From Acidimicrobiales bacterium (GTDB taxonomy: Bacteria > Actinomycetota > Acidimicrobiia > Acidimicrobiales > CADCSY01): a stretch of DNA of 43,115 nt. The DNA lies in NCBI GenBank assembly GCA_035512495.1, contig DATKDW010000043.1, forward strand, positions 1 to 43,115, given 5' to 3'. Each line of letters begins with the position of its first letter. Within the stretch, counting starts at the first letter, position 1. The position numbers and the translations under genes were made by a program. This document shows positions 26,478-35,241 of the stretch, piece by piece. The notes under the pieces were generated by a model. That model was not told the origin of the DNA and ran no database searches. It was given only the letters and a program-made list of their open reading frames with translations.

Positions 26478-27509
26478 GTGGGGCGCGGTGGTGAGCGGCC
26501 TGCCCTCCCCTGGGTGCTCGCCGGCATGGCGGTGCTGGTGGCCGCCGGCGCGGCCGGCCTCGTGCTCGGCCCCGCCTCCATCGGTGCCGGGGACGTCCTG
26601 GGCGCCCTCGTGAGCCGCCTGCCACTCGTCGATCTCGACACGGGTCTCACTACCCGTCAGTCGGCGATCCTGTGGGAGCTGCGGGCGCCACGAGTGGTCC
26701 TCGGAGGTCTGGTGGGAGGGACCCTTGCCATCGCCGGCGCCACGTACCAGGGGGCCTTCCGCAACCCGCTCGCCGACCCCTACCTGCTGGGCGCCGCCGC
26801 CGGCGCCGGCCTCGGCGCCACCCTGGCCATCGCCTACGGCGGCGTCGGCAGCGCAACCCTGCTCCCCGTCGCCGCCTTCGTCGGGGCCGTGGGCGGCGTG
26901 GCCGCCGCCTACACCCTGGCCCGCACCGTCGGCGGTGCCCGGTCGTCGGCCACCTTGCTCCTCGCGGGTGTGGCGGTGGCATCGTTCCTCACCGCCGCCC
27001 AGACCTTCGTGCAGCAGCGCCACGCCGAGTCGCTGCGCCAGGTCTACGGGTGGATCCTCGGCCGCCTCGCCACGGCCGGCTGGTCCGACGTCGTCACCAC
27101 GCTGCCCTACGTGGTCGGTGCCGTCGTCGTGATCCTCCTGCACCGGCGCCTGCTCGACCTGCTCCAGGTCGGTGACGACGAGGTGCGGGCCCTCGGTGCC
27201 CATCCCGAGCGCATCCGGCTGGTGGTGCTGGCCGCCGCCACCCTCGGCACCGCAGCGGTGGTGGCGGTCAGCGGGCTCATCGGATTCGTCGGGATCATCG
27301 TCCCCCACGCCGTCCGCCTGGTGGTGGGCACGGGCCACCGGCTGGTGCTCCCCCTGTCGTTCCTGGTGGGGGCGGCGTTCTTGATCCTCTGCGACGTGGG
27401 TGCCCGGACCGTGCTGGCGCCGGCGGAGCTGCCCATCGGCGTGGTCACCGCCGCGGTGGGCGCCCCCTGCTTCGCCCTCGTGCTGGCATCGGTCAAGGGA
27501 GCTCGATGA
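26478..27509 (+). CDS. btuC: Vitamin B12 ABC transporter permease (BtuC-like)
   Basis: A 343-residue FecCD/BtuC-type permease with about 10 membrane helices. Family blocks seen: LRAPRVVLGGLVGGTLAIAGATYQGAFRNPLADPYLLG, the coupling region LLDLLQVGDDEVRALG, SGLIGFVGIIVPHAVRLVVGTGHR and the final LPIGVVTAAVGAPCFALVLA. The GTG at 26478 is the first standard start. However, the frame is open back to a CTG at 26394 that overlaps the btuF stop as CTGA and would add 28 residues, so a CTG start is possible. Its stop overlaps btuD as ATGA. Confidence 0.9.
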   Translation: MGRGGERPALPWVLAGMAVLVAAGAAGLVLGPASIGAGDVLGALVSRLPLVDLDTGLTTRQSAILWELRAPRVVLGGLVGGTLAIAGATYQGAFRNPLADPYLLGAAAGAGLGATLAIAYGGVGSATLLPVAAFVGAVGGVAAAYTLARTVGGARSSATLLLAGVAVASFLTAAQTFVQQRHAESLRQVYGWILGRLATAGWSDVVTTLPYVVGAVVVILLHRRLLDLLQVGDDEVRALGAHPERIRLVVLAAATLGTAAVVAVSGLIGFVGIIVPHAVRLVVGTGHRLVLPLSFLVGAAFLILCDVGARTVLAPAELPIGVVTAAVGAPCFALVLASVKGAR

Positions 27510-28303
27510 GCCTCGCTGCGCCCGTCATCGCCACGGCGGTGGCGGCGCGCGGCCTCGGCGTCTCCTACGGCGCGACCCTGGCGGTCGACGACCTCGACCT
27601 CGACGTGGCGCCGGGCGGGTGGCTGGCGATCATCGGGCCCAACGGGGCGGGCAAGACGAGCGTGCTGCGCGCCCTCGCCGGCCTGGTCGAGCACCGGGGA
27701 GAGCTGTGGGTCGGGGGCCGGCCACGTTCGGAGCTGGCCCGTCGCCAGCTTGCCCGGGTGGTGGCCTACGTTCCGCAGCGCCCGGTGGTGCCGCCGGACA
27801 TGTCGGTCTTCACCTACGTGATGCTGGGTCGCACGCCGTACCACGGCTGGCTGGGGGCCGAGGGCGGCGACGACCGGCGCATCGTGGCCGACGCCCTCCA
27901 CCGCCTCGACCTCGACGACCTCGCCGGCCGACCTCTGGCGGCGGTGAGCGGCGGCGAGCTGCAGCGAGCGGTGCTGGCTCGCGCCGTGGCCCAGCGGGCC
28001 GACGTGCTCCTGCTCGACGAGCCGACCAGCGCGCTCGACCTCGGCCACCAGCAGTCGGCCCTCGAGCAGGTCGACCGACTGCGCTGCGACCACGGCCTCA
28101 CCATCGTCTCCACCCTCCACGACCTGACGCTCGCCGGGCAGTTCGCCGACCAGGTGGTCCTGCTCGCCAACGGGCGGGCGGTGGCGAGGGGTGCACCCGG
28201 TGACGTGCTCACCGAGGAGATCATCGCCACCCACTACGGCGCTGACGTGCGGGTCGTCACTGGGTCAGACGGCGAGGTCTGGGTGCTGCCCGTCCGTCGC
28301 TGA
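27506..28303 (+). CDS. btuD: Vitamin B12 ABC transporter ATP-binding protein (BtuD-like)
   Basis: A 265-residue ATPase for the BtuC permease. Walker A GPNGAGKT is at 44-51, the Q-loop at VAYVPQRPVVPPDMSV, the signature VSGGELQR, Walker B VLLLDEPTSALDLG and the switch STLHDLTLAGQFAD. Its start overlaps the btuC stop by 4 bases, so it is translationally coupled. With btuF and btuC it makes a complete importer under the upstream riboswitch. Confidence 0.93.
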   Translation: MSLAAPVIATAVAARGLGVSYGATLAVDDLDLDVAPGGWLAIIGPNGAGKTSVLRALAGLVEHRGELWVGGRPRSELARRQLARVVAYVPQRPVVPPDMSVFTYVMLGRTPYHGWLGAEGGDDRRIVADALHRLDLDDLAGRPLAAVSGGELQRAVLARAVAQRADVLLLDEPTSALDLGHQQSALEQVDRLRCDHGLTIVSTLHDLTLAGQFADQVVLLANGRAVARGAPGDVLTEEIIATHYGADVRVVTGSDGEVWVLPVRR

Positions 28304-28359
28304 GCCCTGCGGCGCCCGGGTGGCCCGTCTGTCGGGTCCCCTAGCTCCGTAGGACAGAC

Positions 28360-30015
28360 ATGCACCTCCTCAGCGACCGGGTCGCCGCCGGCACCGGACC
28401 TGCCCCCACCGAACCCGGCGTGGCACGGGTCCGCCCCTACCGGGCTCTGGCCGTGGCCCTGGTGCTCGGCGCCCTTGCTGCCGTGGCCGCCGTCGCCGGG
28501 GTGGTTGCTGCGCCCCCCGCTGGCGCCCACACCTACCTGCTTGAGAGCGAGCCAGTCGACCGTGCCGAGGTCGACGAGGTGCCCGAGCGCGTGACCTTCC
28601 GCTTCGACCAGCAGGTGCGGCCGGCGTCCGACACGTCAGTGAGGGTGGTGGCCGCCGACGGCGAGGCGGTCGACACCGGCCTGGTGGTCGGCCTCCCCAC
28701 CGAGGTCTCGGTCGGGTTGCTCGATGACCTCCCCGCAGGCACCTACGTGGCGACCTACCTCGTGATCATGGAGGACAGCCACCTGATGCGCGGTGGCGTG
28801 ACCTTCACGGTGACGGCGGGCGCCGCGCCGCCGCCGAGGGCCGAGCGCGCAGGGAGCGCCACGGGGCCCGACCTCGTGCCGGCGGCCGGGCAGGAGACCG
28901 GGGCTCTCCTCGCCGCCTACCGGGCCGACCCCCTGGTGGAGCGAGCCGCCACCGCCGCCCGTGCCCTCGTCTACCTCGGCACCCTTCTGGCCGCCGGTGG
29001 GGCACTCTTCCTGGTGGTGGTCCTCGGTTCTGGCCGTGCGCCGTCCGTGCGCCGTCCCTCGACTCTTTCCGCCGCAGCCGCCCCCGCTCTGCTGGAGCGG
29101 GCACCGGGGACCCACGACGGTCCCCGCCGCCTGTCGGTGTCGGTGCCCGCGCCGGTCGACGTCGTGCCGTCTGGGTCGCTGCCCACGGTGGTCGTGGTCG
29201 CGGCCGTCGCCGGAGCCGTGGCCACCGTGGCCGGTCTGGTCCTGCATGCAGCCCAGGTGTCCGACCTTGGTCTCGGCGTCGTCGCCAGCCCCGTCCTCGT
29301 TGCCGACCTGGCCGGTGCCGACCTCCTCCGCAGCACGGTGGTCCGGGTGGCGGCGCTGCTCGTGACCGCCGTCGCAGTGGTGGCATGGCGCCGGGCCTCG
29401 ACGTGGGCGGGTCCGGTGGCGCTGGTGGCGGCGGCCGGCGCCGTGGCCAGCTTCGCCCTCACCGGTCACACCGCGTCGTCCCAGCCATGGTGGCTGGTCG
29501 TACCGGCCTCCCTTGCGCACACGGTCGCCGCCGCGGTCTGGTTCGGCGGCCTGGTGCTCCTCGCCCTGGTGCTGCGCCGTCCCGCCACCGGTGAGGATCC
29601 CGTCGCCGCCGGTGCGGCCGTCGCCCGCTTCTCCGCGGTGACGACCGTCGCCGTGGTGATCGTCGCCGTGGCCGGCCTGGCGCTGTCCTGGGTCGAGCTG
29701 GGAGGGCTGCGTGGCCTCGCCACCACGCCCTACGGCCAGGTTCTGCTGGCCAAGGTGGCGGTGGTGGCCGCCGTCGGCGCCGTCGGCCTGGTCAACCACC
29801 GCCGTCTCGTGCCGGCGCTGCGCGACCGCCCCACGGCCGCCGCCGCCGCTCGTCTGCGCCACACGGTGCGCCTCGAGGCGCTCGGGCTGGTGGTGGCGAT
29901 CGTCCTCACCGGGGTCCTGGTCAACCTGCTGCCCCCTCGGAGCAGCCCGCCGGATGTCCCGGTCGAGGCACCGGTCGTCGTGCGCCCCGGTCTGTCGGCA
30001 GCGATCCCGTCGTAG
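28360..30015 (+). CDS. CopC-CopD fusion, copper resistance/uptake membrane protein
   Basis: A 551-residue protein. The N-terminal signal/membrane segment (ALAVALVLGALAAVAAVAGVVA) is followed by a CopC domain that starts GAHTYLLESEPVDRAEV. His57 matches the N-terminal copper ligand of CopC, and EDSHLMRGGVTFTV holds the later conserved His. After a linker (about 150-200) comes a CopD domain with eight or so membrane helices, including HTASSQPWWLVVPASLAHTVAAAVWFGGLV and a final VRLEALGLVVAIVLTGVLVNLLPP. Such fusions are common in actinobacteria and move or bind copper at the membrane. The next gene starts 8 bases later. Why it neighbours the B12 importer is unclear. Confidence 0.87.
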   Translation: MHLLSDRVAAGTGPAPTEPGVARVRPYRALAVALVLGALAAVAAVAGVVAAPPAGAHTYLLESEPVDRAEVDEVPERVTFRFDQQVRPASDTSVRVVAADGEAVDTGLVVGLPTEVSVGLLDDLPAGTYVATYLVIMEDSHLMRGGVTFTVTAGAAPPPRAERAGSATGPDLVPAAGQETGALLAAYRADPLVERAATAARALVYLGTLLAAGGALFLVVVLGSGRAPSVRRPSTLSAAAAPALLERAPGTHDGPRRLSVSVPAPVDVVPSGSLPTVVVVAAVAGAVATVAGLVLHAAQVSDLGLGVVASPVLVADLAGADLLRSTVVRVAALLVTAVAVVAWRRASTWAGPVALVAAAGAVASFALTGHTASSQPWWLVVPASLAHTVAAAVWFGGLVLLALVLRRPATGEDPVAAGAAVARFSAVTTVAVVIVAVAGLALSWVELGGLRGLATTPYGQVLLAKVAVVAAVGAVGLVNHRRLVPALRDRPTAAAAARLRHTVRLEALGLVVAIVLTGVLVNLLPPRSSPPDVPVEAPVVVRPGLSAAIPS

Positions 30016-30023
30016 GGTCCACC

Positions 30024-31607
30024 ATGGACCCCGATCACTCCGCCGCCCCTCAGGGTGCCGGACGCGGCGGCCGCCCGCCGGCGGTCCGCGCCGCCGCGGC
30101 GGGCCTCGTCGTGGCCGCCGTTGCCGTGGGCGTCGCCGAGCTCGCCGCCGGCGTCTTGGGCCTCCGGTCGCCCGTCGTGGCGGTCGGTGACCAGGTGGTC
30201 CTCGGCGTCCCTGAAGCGGTGAAGGCGCTAGCCATCGGGTGGTTCGGGACGGCCAACAAGGTCGCTCTCGTCGTTGGCATCCTCGTGGTCCTGGGGGCTG
30301 CGGGCGCCCTCATCGGGGTGGTGGCCGTCCGCAGCGTCGTCGTTGCCGCCGCCGGGATCGTCCTGTTCGGGGTGGTCGGTGCTGTGGCCGCCGCCGGTGG
30401 CGTGGACAGCGCCGCCGTCGACGCCGTTCCCAGCGTGGTGGGGGTCGCCGCGGGGCTGTGGGCGCTCTGGTGGCTGGTGCGTCGCCTCGTCGTCGAGCAG
30501 CGGTCGACCGACGCGGCACCGGACGCAACGGACCCCGACGGGCGTCGGCGCTTCCTCCTCGGGGCCGTTGCCCTCACCGCCGTCGCCGCCGGCGCCGGTG
30601 CGACCGGGCGCTGGCTGTCCGGGCGTGCCGACGCCGTTGCTTCCCGACTGGCCGTGGTGCTGCCCGCTGCCCGCCGTCGCCTCGCGCCCGTGCCCGTCGC
30701 CGCCTCTGTCGGGGTCGACGGCGTGTCGCCGTTGCTCACTCCCAACGACCGCTTCTACCGGATCGACACCGCTCTGGTCATCCCCCAGGTGCCGGCCGAG
30801 ACGTGGGACCTCCGCATCCACGGCCTCGTCGAGCACGAGGTGACGGTCACCTACGCCGAGCTGTTGGCGCGCGACCTGGTGGAAGCCGACGTGACCCTGG
30901 CGTGCGTGTCCAACGAGGTCGGCGGCGATCTGGTGGGCACCGCCCGCTGGTTGGGCGCCCCCCTCGCCGGACTGCTCGAGGAGGCCGGTGTGGACCCGCG
31001 CGCCGACCAGCTCGTCGGGCGGTCGGAGGACGGCTGGGAGTGCGGCTTTCCGGTCAGCGCCGTGGGCGACGGGCGGACGGCGCTGGTGGCCGTCGGCATG
31101 AACGGTGAGCCGCTCCCGGTCCGTCACGGTTTCCCCGCCCGCCTCGTGGTTGCCGGTCTGTACGGGTACGTGTCGGCCACCAAGTGGCTGCGGGAGATCG
31201 AGCTGACCACCTTCGAGGACTTCACCCACTACTGGGCGCGTGGGGGGCGGGGATGGGCCGTCGAGGCACCGGTGAAGACCCAGTGCCGCATCGACACCCC
31301 TCGGCGGGGGGCCGAGGCCGGCCCCGTCGCCATCGCGGGGGTGGCCTGGGCGCCCACCACGGGTGTCCGGCGGGTGGAGGTCCAGGTCGACGACGGACCC
31401 TGGCAGGAGGCGGTGCTGGCCGATGAGCTCAGCGGTGAGACCTGGCGCCAGTGGGTCCAGCGGTGGGACGCCACCCCGGGTCGCCACACCGTCCGGGCCC
31501 GGGCCACCGACCGGACCGGCGCCACCCAGCCCGAGGAGCGGTCCGCGCCGTTTCCCGACGGTGCCACCGGTTGGCACACGATCACCGTGGAGGTGGCCGA
31601 GGGGTGA
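30024..31607 (+). CDS. Membrane-anchored sulfite-oxidase-like molybdoenzyme
   Basis: A 527-residue molybdopterin oxidoreductase. Residues 1-160 carry four hydrophobic helices (about 22-46, 77-100, 103-125, 134-152). Then a twin-arginine motif, RRRFLL at 174-179, precedes a fifth helix. The catalytic domain follows (from about 240), with the molybdenum-ligand Cys294 in LACVSNEVGGD, the pterin-binding WECGFP and PVRHGFPARLVVAGLYGY blocks, and a Mo-co dimerisation domain (from about 430, IAGVAWAPTTGVRRVEVQVD). The layout suggests Sec insertion of the first helices and Tat export of the folded cofactor domain. The substrate is unknown; the family includes sulfite oxidases and protein-methionine-sulfoxide reductases. 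ATG is 8 bases after the copC-copD stop. Confidence 0.88.
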   Translation: MDPDHSAAPQGAGRGGRPPAVRAAAAGLVVAAVAVGVAELAAGVLGLRSPVVAVGDQVVLGVPEAVKALAIGWFGTANKVALVVGILVVLGAAGALIGVVAVRSVVVAAAGIVLFGVVGAVAAAGGVDSAAVDAVPSVVGVAAGLWALWWLVRRLVVEQRSTDAAPDATDPDGRRRFLLGAVALTAVAAGAGATGRWLSGRADAVASRLAVVLPAARRRLAPVPVAASVGVDGVSPLLTPNDRFYRIDTALVIPQVPAETWDLRIHGLVEHEVTVTYAELLARDLVEADVTLACVSNEVGGDLVGTARWLGAPLAGLLEEAGVDPRADQLVGRSEDGWECGFPVSAVGDGRTALVAVGMNGEPLPVRHGFPARLVVAGLYGYVSATKWLREIELTTFEDFTHYWARGGRGWAVEAPVKTQCRIDTPRRGAEAGPVAIAGVAWAPTTGVRRVEVQVDDGPWQEAVLADELSGETWRQWVQRWDATPGRHTVRARATDRTGATQPEERSAPFPDGATGWHTITVEVAEG

Positions 31608-31701
31608 GCGGGTCGTCGGCTCGCGCTGCCACCTAACCCTGCGGCGGGAGAGCGGACGAACCGGTACGTGCCCTGCGGGGGTGCCGCCGTATCCTCGGGG
31701 C

Positions 31702-34700
31702 GTGACCTGTCCGTCCTGCTCGGTGTCGGTGCCCGAGGGGGCCCGGTTCTGCCCCTCCTGCGGGCACGCCCTGCTCAGCCCCTCTGACGAGCGCCGGATC
31801 GTCACGGTCCTCTTCGGCGACCTCGTGGGGTTCACCGCCCTCTCGGAGAACCGAGACCCCGAGCAGGTCAAGAACCTCGTCGACCACTGCTTCGAGCGCC
31901 TGGCCGCCGACATCACCAGCTACGGCGGCCGGGTCGACAAGATCGTGGGCGACGCCGTCGTCGCCCTCTTCGGCGCGCCCGTGGCTCACGAGGACGACGC
32001 CGAGCGAGCGGTCCGGGCCGGCCTGGCCATGCAGAAGACGCTCGCCGAGCAGGCGTCGTTCCTGCGGGCCCCGGTGGAGATGCGGGTCGGGATCAACACC
32101 GGTGAGGTGTTGGTGGGCGCCCTCCGGACCGGGGGCGACTACACGGCGATGGGCGACGTGGTGAACACCGCGAGCCGCCTGCAGACGATGGCCGAGCCCG
32201 GGCAGGTGATCGTCGGAGCGGAGACCCACGGCGCCACCCGTGACGTCTTTCGCTACATGCCGCTGGGCTCGCTCGAGGCTCGCGGACGCGACCAGCACGT
32301 CGAGGCGTGGGTCGCCGAGGAAGCCCTGACGGCGCCTGGCCGACGTCCCCGCCGCTCGACGACCCCCCTCGTGGGACGCGCGGCGGAGGTCGACTTGTTG
32401 CGCGCAGCGTTCTCCAACGCGTTCTCGACGCGCCGCCCCCACCTCGCCCTGGTGCTGGGTGAGGCCGGCATCGGCAAGAGCCGCCTGTCCGAGGCCGTCG
32501 TCTTCGACGTGGCACGGGACCACGGCGCGGGCATCCTCCTCGGCCGCAGCCTCCCGTATGGCGAGGCCAACGTCTGGTGGCCGGTCGCCGAGGCGATGCG
32601 CGCCGCCTGTGCCATCGAGCCGTCCGACGACGCGACCGTGGCCCGGGACAAGGCGCTCTCGGCGGTGTCGTCGGCGCTGCGCTGCGCGCCGGAGGAGCCC
32701 GAGGCGGTCCGCACCGTCGAGGCCCTGCTGTGGCTCATGGGCGAGGAAGGCGGCCTCGGCGACGTCGACCCCGGGCGGGCGCGCGACGAGGTGTCCCGTG
32801 CCGTCCGCACCTTCCTCGAGGGACTGGCCGCGCAGCACCCGCTGGTGTTCATCCTCTCCGACGTCCAGTGGGCCGACCAGCTCGTCCTCGACCTCATCGA
32901 CCACCTGCTGGAGCGCCTGCACCGGCTGCCCCTGGTCATCCTCCTCACGGCCCGACCCGAGCTGGAGGAGCGCTGGCGACCCACCCCCGGGCGGCACAAC
33001 CTCGTGGTGCTCAACCTCGACCCGCTCGGTGCCGCCGCCGCCGCCCAGCTGCTCGAGGCGCTGCTCGGCAGCGCGCCGACCGACGAGCTCGCCGCCAACC
33101 TGGTGGAGCGCAGCGGGGGCAACCCCTTCTTCCTCGAGGAGCTGGCCGCCCTGCTAACCGAGTCGGGCGCCCTGGCCGACGACGCCGACCTGCCCCAGCT
33201 GCCGGCGACGCTCCGCGGCCTCGTCGCCGCCCGCCTCGATGCGCTCAGCGGGGTGGAGCGCTCCGTCCTCGAGGACGCTGCGGTCCTGGGCCGGCGGGGA
33301 CCGGTGGCCGCCCTCGAGGCCCTGAGCGCGGGTCGGGGCCAGGGGCCGGTGGGAGGTGCGCTGGTCGACCTCGTGGCGCGCGAGCTCCTCGTCGTCGAGG
33401 AGGGGCAGTGCGAGTTCGGCTCCGACATCGTCCGTGAGGTCGCCTACGGGACCCTCACCAAGGCCGAGCGTGCCCGCCGCCACGCCGCCCTGGCCGGCTG
33501 GCTCGACGGCCAGGCCGCCGAGAAGGAGCGCGCCGACGAGTTCCTCGAGGAGCTGGCCCGGCACTACGCCGCGGCCGCCGAGCTGGCGGAGGAGGTGGGC
33601 ACCGTCGACGGCGTGCCGCCTGACATCATCCGGCGCGCCCTCGACGCCCTGCAGCGGGCGGCCGAGCGGGCCGAGGACCGCGAGCTGCACCTGATGTCCG
33701 AGCGCCTCTTCGACCAGCAGCTTCGCATCATCGGGAGCACGCCGGCCCCCGAGCGGCGCCACGCCCTCATCGGCCGTGCCCGCGCCCGCACCGCCCTCCG
33801 CCAGGACGAGCTCTCCCTGGCCGACCTCGTCGACGCCCTCGAGGAGGCCGCCGAGGCCGGCGACGACGTCGCCGTGGCCCGGGCCCTCACCGTGCGGGGC
33901 GACATCGAGCGCAACGCCGGCCTCTTCGACGAGTCACTCGCCACACTCGACCGCGCCGCGCACCTTTGGCGCGAGGTCGGCGACCGTCGCGGCGAGGCGG
34001 CTGCCCTTCGCCGGCTCGGCATGACGAACCTCTTCGCCGGCGAGACCGACCTGGCCGAGGAGTCGCTGCGCGAGGCCCTCAGCGCCTTCCAGGAGATCGG
34101 CGCCCGCAAGGGCATCGCCTGGGTCAACCAGAACCTGGCGTGGATCGCCTTCACCCGCGGCGACACCACCGAGGCCGATGTCCGGCTCGACGACGCGGTG
34201 GCCATGTTCACCGACATCGGCGACTTCGGCGGACGGGGCTGGGCACTCGGGCTCCGGGGCTGGGTCCGCTACGGGCAGGGACGGGCCACCGAAGCGGAGG
34301 CGCTGGCATTGCAGGTCCGCGAGGAGGCCCGCGAGCAGGGCGACCCCTGGGCGCTCGGGATGATGATGGTGCTGCTGGCGTCGGTCCGCCTCTGGCAGGG
34401 CCGGGCCGCCGAGGCCGTCGAGCAGTCGAGCGCGGCCCGCGAGCTCTTCGAGGGCATCTCCGACCGTTGGGGGCTGGCGCGCGCGGTCGGACCGCTCAGC
34501 CGGGGTCTGCTCGTCACCGGTCGCGTCGAGGAGGCCTACCGGGTCATCGAGGAGCTGGCGGCGCCGGTCCCCGGCCTCCGGCCCACCCTGGAGGAGCAGC
34601 GCTTCCCCGCGGTGCTGACCGCCGAGCTGGCGGTCCACCTCGGCGACGGCGAGCGCGCCCTGAAGGTCCTGGCCGACGTCGGGCTGCCGGGCCGGGTCGA

Positions 34701-35241
34701 GGGCTTCGGCGCTGCCGACATCGGGATCGGCCAGGGCGTGGCCATGGCCCAGACCGGCCGGACGGCCGACGCCGTCGCCACCCTCGCTCGGGTGGTGCCC
34801 CTGCACGAAGACGTGGGCCCCCTGGCGAACGCCCTCTGCTCGCTTGCCCTCGCTCGCGCCGCCGACGGCGACGCCGACGGGGCACGCCGTGACGCCGAGG
34901 CCACCCTGGCCCTCGAAGGGGGCACCTACCTCGACCGGGTCCTGGCCCTGCTGGCCCTCGCCCTCGCAGCGGCACGCCAGGGCGACGGGGCCGCGGCGTC
35001 GGAGGCGCTGCGACAGGCCGACGAGATCCTCGAGGGCACCGACGACGTGCTCACCCGGGCCATCGCCGCCCTCGCCCGGGCACGGGTCCTCGTCGCCCTC
35101 GGTGACGGCACCGCCAAGTCGGTCCTCGACGACGCGCGGGAACGCTTCGACTGCATCGGCGTCGACGGCCGCGGGTGGGACGAGCTGTTCCGGGCGGCCA
35201 CCGGGGCCGCGGAGCCCGTCACCGGCGGCCGGGGCTCCTAA
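31702..35241 (+). CDS. Class III adenylate cyclase fused to AAA ATPase and TPR repeats
   Basis: A 1,179-residue signalling protein. A zinc-ribbon-like start has two CPSC knuckles (Cys3, 6, 17, 20). The cyclase domain follows (about 30-210): metal Asp40 in LFGDLVGFT, Asp84 in KIVGDAVVALFG with Lys80 at the base-selecting position, and MGDVVNTASRL with the transition-state Asn and Arg, so it looks active and ATP-selective. Then come an ATPase of the STAND type (P-loop GEAGIGKSR from 253, VFILSDVQWADQLVLDLI) and a long helical TPR-like tail. GTG 31702 lies 6 bases after TATCCT (31690-31695) and starts right at the zinc ribbon; the earlier opening at 31363 lies in the previous gene. The sensed signal is unknown. 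Confidence 0.9.
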   Translation: MTCPSCSVSVPEGARFCPSCGHALLSPSDERRIVTVLFGDLVGFTALSENRDPEQVKNLVDHCFERLAADITSYGGRVDKIVGDAVVALFGAPVAHEDDAERAVRAGLAMQKTLAEQASFLRAPVEMRVGINTGEVLVGALRTGGDYTAMGDVVNTASRLQTMAEPGQVIVGAETHGATRDVFRYMPLGSLEARGRDQHVEAWVAEEALTAPGRRPRRSTTPLVGRAAEVDLLRAAFSNAFSTRRPHLALVLGEAGIGKSRLSEAVVFDVARDHGAGILLGRSLPYGEANVWWPVAEAMRAACAIEPSDDATVARDKALSAVSSALRCAPEEPEAVRTVEALLWLMGEEGGLGDVDPGRARDEVSRAVRTFLEGLAAQHPLVFILSDVQWADQLVLDLIDHLLERLHRLPLVILLTARPELEERWRPTPGRHNLVVLNLDPLGAAAAAQLLEALLGSAPTDELAANLVERSGGNPFFLEELAALLTESGALADDADLPQLPATLRGLVAARLDALSGVERSVLEDAAVLGRRGPVAALEALSAGRGQGPVGGALVDLVARELLVVEEGQCEFGSDIVREVAYGTLTKAERARRHAALAGWLDGQAAEKERADEFLEELARHYAAAAELAEEVGTVDGVPPDIIRRALDALQRAAERAEDRELHLMSERLFDQQLRIIGSTPAPERRHALIGRARARTALRQDELSLADLVDALEEAAEAGDDVAVARALTVRGDIERNAGLFDESLATLDRAAHLWREVGDRRGEAAALRRLGMTNLFAGETDLAEESLREALSAFQEIGARKGIAWVNQNLAWIAFTRGDTTEADVRLDDAVAMFTDIGDFGGRGWALGLRGWVRYGQGRATEAEALALQVREEAREQGDPWALGMMMVLLASVRLWQGRAAEAVEQSSAARELFEGISDRWGLARAVGPLSRGLLVTGRVEEAYRVIEELAAPVPGLRPTLEEQRFPAVLTAELAVHLGDGERALKVLADVGLPGRVEGFGAADIGIGQGVAMAQTGRTADAVATLARVVPLHEDVGPLANALCSLALARAADGDADGARRDAEATLALEGGTYLDRVLALLALALAAARQGDGAAASEALRQADEILEGTDDVLTRAIAALARARVLVALGDGTAKSVLDDARERFDCIGVDGRGWDELFRAATGAAEPVTGGRGS

